Positions 59,187-64,000 of a stretch of DNA of 64,000 nucleotides are shown here, in pieces. Each line of letters starts with the position of its first letter. The first letter of the stretch is position 1. The DNA comes from an uncultured Bacteroidales bacterium (GTDB lineage: Bacteria > Bacteroidota > Bacteroidia > Bacteroidales > Bacteroidaceae), in NCBI GenBank assembly GCA_902775975.1, contig CACYOC010000007.1, positions 1-64,000 of the forward strand, in the 5' to 3' direction. The notes below the pieces were generated by a model. It did no database searches. It was not told where the DNA came from and saw nothing but the letters and a program-made list of their open reading frames with translations. Both the position numbers and the translations under genes were made by a program.

Positions 59187-59702
59187 TTAACGGGTTCGCT
59201 CATAGTCTGTGAAGGCATATTCGAAGGCGTGACGCTCGTCCTTCGGGTGTGTCTCTTTGCTGACCTGCTGCCAGTTGCTATAGTCAGGGAAGAAGGTGTC
59301 TGCATGCGCTGGTGTGTCATCGATTTCCGTAAGACACAGGCGGTCGGCCACCTTGATGGCTTGCTCATAGACGCTGGCGCCGCCAATGATATAGATGTCC
59401 TCGTCAGGCTGGCAACTCTGCAGCGCCGCCTCTAAGGTTGGGAAGACCTCGCAGCCCGGAAAGCGCTCGGCAGGGTTCTCTGCATCACCAGCCGTCTGGA
59501 AGGCACGCTTCGACAGCACGACGTTACGCCGGTTGGGCAGTGCCCCTTTGGGCAGCGACGCAAAGGTGTTGCGCCCCATGATGATGGTATGGCCCGTGGT
59601 GAGTGCCTTGAACCGTTTCAGGTCGTTGGGCAACCAGTATATCAGCTTGTTCTCGAAACCTATGGCGCGGTTCTTGGCTACCGCAGCGATAATTGTAATC
59701 AT
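59187..59702 (-). CDS. folA: Dihydrofolate reductase
   Basis: FolA reduces dihydrofolate to tetrahydrofolate with NADPH, feeding thymidylate synthase. The 171-residue protein has IIAAVAKNRAIGFENKLIYWLPNDLKRFK, in which the Asp of LPND is the active-site acid. TTGHTIIMGRNTFASLP provides the NADPH site, and IYIIGGASVYEQAI follows. The ATG overlaps the stop of the second exbD (ATGA), so it is translated as the last gene of the exbB-exbD-exbD operon. This is an unusual place for a folate enzyme and may just reflect operon extension. Confidence 0.95.
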   Translation of the reverse strand: MITIIAAVAKNRAIGFENKLIYWLPNDLKRFKALTTGHTIIMGRNTFASLPKGALPNRRNVVLSKRAFQTAGDAENPAERFPGCEVFPTLEAALQSCQPDEDIYIIGGASVYEQAIKVADRLCLTEIDDTPAHADTFFPDYSNWQQVSKETHPKDERHAFEYAFTDYERTR

Positions 59703-60178
59703 ATTCTCTTTTGAATTAGGATTTTTTTTCCTGCCGAATAATTAATATTCAGCGCTCCAGCCCGCCGTAGCGCCTGCTTCACGTCGTTGATGATCCCCAT
59801 CTCCGTATCGCGGTCGGCGCGGATGCTCACCGTCAGCAGCTGGCGCTCGTCGTCCGACATCTTCTGGCGCGCCTCGTCTATCAGGGCGGGAATCTCATCG
59901 ACGGTCACGATGCGGTTGTTCAGCTGGATGCGCGTCTCGTTGCTCACCACCTGTCCTTGTGCATCGATGGGCTTACCTATTAATATATATATCAGTCCCG
60001 CCTTCTTCACGTCCTTCACCAGTTCGCTGCCTTGCGGCACCTGGTAGCGCACCTTTGGCTCCACGTCTCGCATGTGAGTGACAATCATGAAGAAGAAGAG
60101 CACCGTGAAGATGAGATCGGGCAGTGCTGCCAGGTTCAGTCCAGGCACCTCGCGAGGAGTACGACGGAAACGGCTCAT
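59699..60178 (-). CDS. exbD: ExbD/TolR family energy-transducing protein (second copy)
   Basis: ExbD is the single-helix, peptidoglycan-facing part of the proton-driven motor that energises TonB. From ATG 60178 the protein has 159 residues. MSRFRRTPREVPGLN is the cytoplasmic start, LAALPDLIFTVLFFFMIVTHM is the one membrane helix with the conserved proton-carrying Asp, and a periplasmic domain follows (TRIQLNNRIVTVDEIPALI). The start overlaps the stop of the first exbD by ATGA. The frame stays open upstream, but the overlapping start is clearly the better one. Confidence 0.9.
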   Translation of the reverse strand: MSRFRRTPREVPGLNLAALPDLIFTVLFFFMIVTHMRDVEPKVRYQVPQGSELVKDVKKAGLIYILIGKPIDAQGQVVSNETRIQLNNRIVTVDEIPALIDEARQKMSDDERQLLTVSIRADRDTEMGIINDVKQALRRAGALNINYSAGKKILIQKRI

Positions 60179-60702
60179 GGCTGTCCTCCTTTCTCGCTGA
60201 CGCCCTCCCTGATGCGCTGCGGATAGCGTGCCATCACGGTCTCGCGTTCCTCCTGACTGCACTCGCTGAAGGCATGACCGTATTGTCGCCGTGCCATCTG
60301 GTCGCGCAGTCCCTGGTAGGCTGCCACGATGGCGTTCTGCATTTCAAAGTAAGTGTTATACGTAGCATGGCGGTCGGCTTCCACGGCAATGACGTGCTGT
60401 GCTGTCTGTCGCGACGCCACGAACGATGCCACCTGCCGTTGCAGTTCCGCAGGCGTCACCTGCCGCCCGTCGCAGAAGAGTGCGTCGTGCTCGTCGATGC
60501 TCACCTGCAGCACGTTCGAGCGCTGCACGTCCTGCTGTTCCTGCTGCTGGTCGTCCAGGGGAGCCAGCTTGCGCCCCAGTCCCTTATCGACGTCCATCGA
60601 TGAAGTGACCAGGAAGAACACCAGCAACATAAACGATATGTCTGCCGTTGACGTAGTGTTAAGCTCGGGAACCTCGTTCCTCTTTCTCCAACCAATCCTC
60701 AT
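60175..60702 (-). CDS. exbD: ExbD/TolR family energy-transducing protein (first copy)
   Basis: The 175-residue protein starts MRIGWRKRNEVPELNTTST and has one membrane helix (ADISFMLLVFFLVTSSM) with the conserved Asp, then a Gln-rich linker and a periplasmic domain. It differs clearly from the second copy, so the motor probably contains an ExbD heterodimer, a common arrangement in Bacteroidota. It is separated from the upstream 40-aa gene by about 50 bp of repeat DNA and overlaps the second exbD by four bases. Confidence 0.9.
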   Translation of the reverse strand: MRIGWRKRNEVPELNTTSTADISFMLLVFFLVTSSMDVDKGLGRKLAPLDDQQQEQQDVQRSNVLQVSIDEHDALFCDGRQVTPAELQRQVASFVASRQTAQHVIAVEADRHATYNTYFEMQNAIVAAYQGLRDQMARRQYGHAFSECSQEERETVMARYPQRIREGVSEKGGQP

Positions 60703-60753
60703 TTTTCATTTTCACCATTTCCCCTCCCTCACAGGGAGGGGCGGGGTGGGTCT
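60702..60753. repeat. GC-rich palindrome and TTTTTCATTTTCACC repeat inside the exb operon
   Basis: The spacer between the 40-aa gene and the first exbD consists of one CCCTCCC..GGGAGGGG element (about 60717-60752) plus a short TTTTCA-type repeat. Confidence 0.82.
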
Positions 60754-60875
60754 TACTTATTCAGCCAAAACGAGCGCACCGTAGAAACCACAGCCGCCAC
60801 GACGGCCAGCGCCATGACGATGTACATCAACCACAGCATCACGTCTGCCAAGAGAGAATAACCTGCTTCAGCCAT
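60753..60875 (-). CDS. 40-aa single-helix membrane peptide between exbB and exbD
   Basis: This gene is too short for usual gene calls. It starts with an ATG that overlaps the exbB stop by eight bases and encodes MAEAGYSLLADVM, a hydrophobic helix (LWLMYIVMALAVVAAVV) and a short tail STVRSFWLNK. The overlap, the clean membrane helix and the position between motor genes support translation. It could be a small subunit or stabiliser of the ExbB-ExbD motor. I know no named family for it. Confidence 0.7.
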   Translation of the reverse strand: MAEAGYSLLADVMLWLMYIVMALAVVAAVVSTVRSFWLNK

Positions 60876-61713
60876 TGTTTCGCGCTTTATAGTTTGTCAC
60901 CGAGTCCATCAGCGTGATGGCACATTCCTCCATCTGCGCCGTCAGACGCTCAATCTTCGTAATGATATAGTTGTAGAAGAACTGCAGCACGACGGCCACG
61001 ATGATGCCGAAGATGGTAGTAATCAGCGCCACCTTCATGCCGCGCGCCACGATAGCCGGGCTGATGTCGCCCGCCGTCTGTATCTGGTCGAAGGCCATCA
61101 CCATGCCGATGACCGTTCCCAAGAATCCCAACGAGGGTGCTACGGCGATGAACAGTCGTATCCACGTGCATCCCTTCTCCATGTTCGATATCTGCACCGT
61201 GCCGTAGTTCGTCAGCTGGCGGTCGATGTCCTCCACCTTCTCGCCGATGTGCAGCAGCGCCTGGTAGCAGATGCTTGCCACAGGACCCCGCGTGTTGCGG
61301 CACAGCGCCTTGGCACCCTCCACGTCGTCCTGCTCCAGCTTGCCGTCGATGTCCTTCATCAGCCTCTTCGTGTTCACCTCCGACAGCGTCAGATAGACGA
61401 TGCGCTCTATGCACAGCGCCAATCCGATGACCAGTGCCAGTGCCACCAGCGACATGAAGCCTGCCGAGCCCTCAATGAACTTACGCTTCAGCTGCTTGTG
61501 CAGTCCGCCACCCTCGCCGTCGGCAGCGTCGGCAGACCCTAACTCCTCATCCACGGCAGCCATCAGCGAGTCCGCCGCCAGCGTATCGCCGGTCAGCGAG
61601 TCCGTCACTGCCACCACGGCAGCAGTGTCCCTGCCAGCATCCTGCTGCGCCATTGCCGGCATTCCGCACAGCCACAGCACAGCCAAGGTCAGAAATATTA
61701 TTTGCTTCTTCAT
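60868..61713 (-). CDS. exbB: MotA/TolQ/ExbB proton channel family protein
   Basis: ExbB forms the inner-membrane pentamer that, with ExbD, uses the proton gradient to drive TonB. From ATG 61713 the protein has 281 residues. A cleavable signal (MKKQIIFLTLAVLWLCGMPAMA) and an acidic, low-complexity segment (about 23-75) are typical for the Bacteroidota form. The first core helix is GFMSLVALALVIGLALCIERIVYL. The conserved WIRLFIAVAPSLGFLGTVIGMVMAF and GMKVALITTIFGIIVAVVLQFFYN helices follow. The frame is open upstream to 61758, but the -7 box at 61723-61730 sets the start at 61713. It heads the operon with the 40-aa gene, two exbD genes and folA. Confidence 0.93.
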   Translation of the reverse strand: MKKQIIFLTLAVLWLCGMPAMAQQDAGRDTAAVVAVTDSLTGDTLAADSLMAAVDEELGSADAADGEGGGLHKQLKRKFIEGSAGFMSLVALALVIGLALCIERIVYLTLSEVNTKRLMKDIDGKLEQDDVEGAKALCRNTRGPVASICYQALLHIGEKVEDIDRQLTNYGTVQISNMEKGCTWIRLFIAVAPSLGFLGTVIGMVMAFDQIQTAGDISPAIVARGMKVALITTIFGIIVAVVLQFFYNYIITKIERLTAQMEECAITLMDSVTNYKARNNG

Positions 61714-61722
61714 ATCGGGCGG

Positions 61723-61730
61723 CAAAGTTA
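61723..61730 (-). promoter_or_regulatory. exbB operon -7 box (TAACTTTG)
   Basis: TAACTTTG on the minus strand, 9 bp before the exbB ATG, giving a very short leader. Confidence 0.65.
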
Positions 61731-61828
61731 AGCAAAAAAAAGAATATATGCAAATCATTGCAGTAAATTCAACTCTTAAACTTTATCAAAAAAACCGCGC
61801 GACCTGCACGAGATACGAAGAAAAACAC

Positions 61829-61836
61829 TATCTTTG
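61829..61836 (+). promoter_or_regulatory. -7 box (TATCTTTG) of the guanine deaminase gene
   Basis: TATCTTTG followed by GCATC, 41 bp before the ATG; divergent from the exbB promoter. Confidence 0.65.
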
Positions 61837-61877
61837 CATCACAATGCTATGAAACGAACAATAAAAACCTATCTACA

Positions 61878-63209
61878 ATGAAAAACGTTTATAAGGCTCA
61901 CATCCTTTTCACCAAAGAGAAAGACCACTTCGAAGTATTGGAAAACGGCTACATTCTCGTCGAGGACGGCATCGTCAAGGGCGTCTCCTCCAACCTGAGG
62001 GAGCTGGACTACGAAGGCGCCAAGGTCACCGACTTCGGCAACAAGCTGCTCATTCCCGCCATGAACGACATGCACGTCCATGCCCCACAGGTTCACAATC
62101 AGGGCGTCGCCATGGACCTCGAGCTGCTGCCGTGGCTGCAGAACTACACTTTCCCCGAGGAGTCTAAATATGCCGACGTGGCGTATGCCGAGCGCATGTA
62201 CCGCCGCTTCATCCACACCCAGTGGCTCTTCGGCACCATGCGCAGCGTCGTCTTTGCCACCGTCCATACCGACAGCACCCGCAAGCTCATGCACCTCTAT
62301 CAGGAGGCAGGCATGGGCGCCATGGTCGGCAAGGTCGCCATGAACCGCAACTGCCCCGACGCACTCTGCGAGGACGTCGATGCCTACGTTGAAGGGCAAG
62401 AGTCCTTAATTGCGGAAGCAACTTGGCTTTCCCCTTCGGGTCGCCGAGCTGAACCTTCTTCACTTTTCACTCTTCACTCTTCACTCCCCCCTCTCGTCCG
62501 CCCCATCATCACGCCACGCTTCGTGCCCTCCTGCACGCCCGAGCTGCTGAAGGCTTGCGGCGAACTCGCTGACAAATACCAGTTGCCCGTACAGTCGCAC
62601 CTGTCAGAGAACGTCTCCGAGATAGCCTGGGTGGCAGAACTCGAACCCGAGAGTGAGAACTATGGCGACGCCTACAACCGCTACGGACTCTTCGGTCAGA
62701 CGCCCACCATCATGGCACACTGCGTGTGGACCCACGGCAAGGAGCTGGAGCTGATGAAGCGCAACGGCGTCATGGTGGCCCACTGTCCGACGTCGAACTT
62801 CAACATCGCCTCCGGCATGGCACCCATCCGCACCTTCCTCGACGAGGGCTTGCCCATCGGCTTAGGCAGCGACATCAGCGGCGGTCACGACCTGAATATG
62901 TTCCGCATGCTCGTCTATGCCATCCAGGTGAGCAAGATGCAGTACCAGCAGAACCACGACAAGCCCTTCCTCACCCTTCCCGAAATCTTCTGGATAGCCA
63001 CCAAGTCGGCAGGCTCGTTCTTCGGCAAGGTAGGCAGCTTCGAGCCCGGCTACGAGTTCGACGCCTTGGTCATCGACGACAGCGTGCTCTATCCCTCCGA
63101 GTACTCCCTGCTCCACCGCCTGGAGCGCTTCATCTACGTCGGTGACGACCGCCAGATCGTCCATCGTTTCTGCCGCGGCGTAGAGGTCAAGGAGCCTGAA
63201 ATGATATAA
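61878..63209 (+). CDS. Guanine deaminase-like amidohydrolase
   Basis: The 443-residue zinc hydrolase most likely turns guanine into xanthine. NDMHVHAPQ gives the first two metal histidines and the family's HAPQ signature, QSHLSEN holds the third, HCVW a fourth, and GLGSDISGGHDLNM the catalytic Asp. N- and C-terminal strands form the composite beta domain (GYILVEDGIVKGV, then GYEFDALVIDDS). An insert at about 174-207, with TWLSPSGRRAEPSS and SLFTLHSSL parts, separates VDAYVEGQES from RPIITPRFVPSC. It is encoded partly by CTTTTCACTCTTCAC repeats. Related deaminases with other substrates cannot be fully excluded. Confidence 0.88.
   Translation: MKNVYKAHILFTKEKDHFEVLENGYILVEDGIVKGVSSNLRELDYEGAKVTDFGNKLLIPAMNDMHVHAPQVHNQGVAMDLELLPWLQNYTFPEESKYADVAYAERMYRRFIHTQWLFGTMRSVVFATVHTDSTRKLMHLYQEAGMGAMVGKVAMNRNCPDALCEDVDAYVEGQESLIAEATWLSPSGRRAEPSSLFTLHSSLPPLVRPIITPRFVPSCTPELLKACGELADKYQLPVQSHLSENVSEIAWVAELEPESENYGDAYNRYGLFGQTPTIMAHCVWTHGKELELMKRNGVMVAHCPTSNFNIASGMAPIRTFLDEGLPIGLGSDISGGHDLNMFRMLVYAIQVSKMQYQQNHDKPFLTLPEIFWIATKSAGSFFGKVGSFEPGYEFDALVIDDSVLYPSEYSLLHRLERFIYVGDDRQIVHRFCRGVEVKEPEMI
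62399..62500. repeat. Composite repeat insert inside the guanine deaminase gene
   Basis: A segment with CTTTCCCCTTCGGGTCGCC is followed by CACTTTTCACTCTTCACTC words (62457-62497). The latter match the spacer upstream of nagB at 41206-41233. Confidence 0.75.
63093..63139 (+). repeat. 47-bp segment repeated exactly at the window end
   Basis: The sequence at 63093-63139, inside the guanine deaminase gene, is identical to 63954-64000, the last 47 bases of the window. Confidence 0.97.
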
Positions 63210-63238
63210 CTGTGAACAATGAACTAAAATAAGGGCCT

Positions 63239-63859
63239 ATGAATAAGGAAGAAAAATTTGTGATTACCATCAGCCGCCAGTTTGGAACGGGCGGTCATGA
63301 GATTGGAGCTGAGCTGGCTCGCCGGCTCGGAGTGAAGCTGCTGGACAAGCAGATACTGAATGAGGTGGCTTCAAGGATGAATGCAGTGGAGGATGCCGTG
63401 GAGAAGATAGAGACACGGAATCCGTTGTGGCGTGATGACTTTACGAACTTCTACCGTACGTATATGGCCAAGGCTGAGTATAACGGCCAGGAACAGGACC
63501 AGACGAGTCATACACTGTTCCGTGCACAGGCTGACGCCATCCGTCGTATTGCAGCAGAGGAGTCGTGTGTCATCATCGGACGTTGTGGTTTCGATATCTT
63601 TGCCAACCATCCCAATGCACTGAAGATCTTTATCCACTCCAGTCTGGATTGTAGGAAGCGGCGCATTGCCGTGAAGTATGACATCAGCGAGCAGGATGCA
63701 GCAGCCATGATTGTGGACAATGACTACAGCCGCGAATTGTATACGAAGACGTTTACCGGGCGCGACTGGAAGGATGCCACCAACTATGACATCTCGTTGG
63801 ATGTAAGGAAGTTTGGCGTGAACGGTGCCGTCGCTTTCCTGATGAATAGCATTGAGTAA
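63239..63859 (+). CDS. Cytidylate kinase-like family protein
   Basis: The 206-residue protein has ITISRQFGTGGHEIGAELARRLGVKLLDKQIL, the P-loop region of the cytidylate kinase-like family, followed by DALRRIAAEESCVIIGRCG-type residues (here ADAIRRIAAEESCVIIGRCG) and an arginine-rich lid (RKRRIAVKYDISEQDAA). The true cmk genes are usually a little longer with a distinct CMP-binding insert. This group is common in Bacteroidota and Firmicutes as a second, uncharacterised kinase. It may phosphorylate a nucleotide or another small molecule. It lies 29 bp after guanine deaminase and has a strong terminator. Confidence 0.85.
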   Translation: MNKEEKFVITISRQFGTGGHEIGAELARRLGVKLLDKQILNEVASRMNAVEDAVEKIETRNPLWRDDFTNFYRTYMAKAEYNGQEQDQTSHTLFRAQADAIRRIAAEESCVIIGRCGFDIFANHPNALKIFIHSSLDCRKRRIAVKYDISEQDAAAMIVDNDYSRELYTKTFTGRDWKDATNYDISLDVRKFGVNGAVAFLMNSIE

Positions 63860-63861
63860 AC

Positions 63862-63889
63862 AAAAAAGAGGGCTCGGCCCTCTTTTTTT
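63862..63889 (+). terminator. Terminator after the cytidylate-kinase-like gene
   Basis: AAAAAAGAGGGC, loop TCG, GCCCTCTTTTTTT. The A- and T-runs on both sides make it suitable for both converging genes. Confidence 0.92.
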
Positions 63890-63919
63890 GTTTGCGTTAT
63901 AATATCAGACTGTGGTCGT

Positions 63920-64000
63920 TTACTCCTCAGTTTCTTTTTCCATTGCCTTGAAGCCCTCCGAGTACTCCCTGCTCCACCGCCTGGAGCGCTTCATCTACGT
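63920..64000 (-). CDS. C-terminal end of an unidentified gene, cut by the window edge
   Basis: On the minus strand a frame reads GFKAMEKETEE and stops at 63920-63922, just beyond the terminator. Only the part up to about 63953 is trustworthy. The remaining 47 bases are an exact copy of guanine deaminase DNA, and in this frame they soon reach a stop, so the join may be an assembly error. The gene cannot be identified. Confidence 0.4.

Overview
The window looks like a chromosomal segment of a Bacteroidota bacterium, most likely a Prevotella-type member of the Bacteroidales. Three things support this. Nearly every promoter I can place has the Bacteroidetes form, a TTG-containing -33 element about 20 bases before TAnnTTTG, usually followed by GCAGC. 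The protein families are typical: TonB-dependent receptor with carboxypeptidase-like domain, DUF4876, DUF6850, DUF4954, DUF1573, GLUG/BspA-type surface proteins. Housekeeping genes show the expected Bacteroidales forms, including cobalamin-dependent ribonucleotide reductase, LuxS, MeaB and a paired ExbD.

Layout. 1-385: 3' part of an Amidase_2 gene. 449-6468 (minus): TonB-dependent receptor, DUF4876 lipoprotein and DUF6850 barrel, probably one outer-membrane uptake unit. 6673-9495: secreted M16 peptidase. 9537-11503 (minus): nitroreductase, mtnN and luxS. 11619-16956: operon of class II ribonucleotide reductase, folB, a SPOR-type cell-wall amidase and an MlaD-like protein. 16957-17324: intergenic region with a candidate structured RNA. 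17325-18924: dnaA and tRNA-Ser(GGA). 19111-30082: three-gene operon of a 1733-aa secreted protein, a 1858-aa GLUG/LRR surface protein and a 57-aa peptide. 30153-31594: four 22-bp hairpin repeats and a REP-associated tyrosine transposase (RAYT) with an extra C-terminal domain. 31861-34728: GH2 beta-galactosidase. 34805-41141 (minus): hflX, DUF4954 and an M16 lipoprotein. 41287-42081: nagB. 42190-44292 (minus): ADP-forming acyl-CoA synthetase. 44442-47749: MATE exporter and heavy-metal P-type ATPase. 47843-59163: long plus-strand run of alpha-2-macroglobulin, DUF1573, meaB, ispH, an rRNA m5C methyltransferase, thyA and lrp. 59187-61713 (minus): exbB, an unlisted 40-aa membrane peptide gene, exbD, exbD and folA. 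61878-63859: guanine deaminase and a cytidylate-kinase-like protein. 63920-64000 (minus): the tail of another gene.

The most striking signal cuts across genes. The window is full of short low-complexity word repeats (for example units of GTAAACT, AAAAGTG, CACCTCT or CACCCAA) and of a GC-rich palindrome built on CCCTCCC/GGGAGGG. They occupy many gene-gene spacers. The same kinds of sequence also lie in frame inside conserved proteins: HflX, IspH, beta-galactosidase, the SPOR amidase, acyl-CoA synthetase, MATE, alpha-2-macroglobulin, guanine deaminase and others, or form protein C-termini (MeaB, IspH, MtnN). A RAYT gene with its own covarying hairpin repeats sits in the same window and is a possible, unproven, source for the hairpin-forming members. 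Second in interest is the 19111-30082 operon, where two giant surface proteins are tightly linked to a tiny acidic peptide.

Functionally the window mixes nucleotide and folate metabolism (nrdJ, folB, thyA, folA, guanine deaminase), B12-linked enzymes (nrdJ, meaB), envelope energy coupling and transport (exbBDD, TonB receptor, MATE, P-type ATPase, MlaD), and cell-wall or surface functions. All assignments come from reading motifs; no database search was run.
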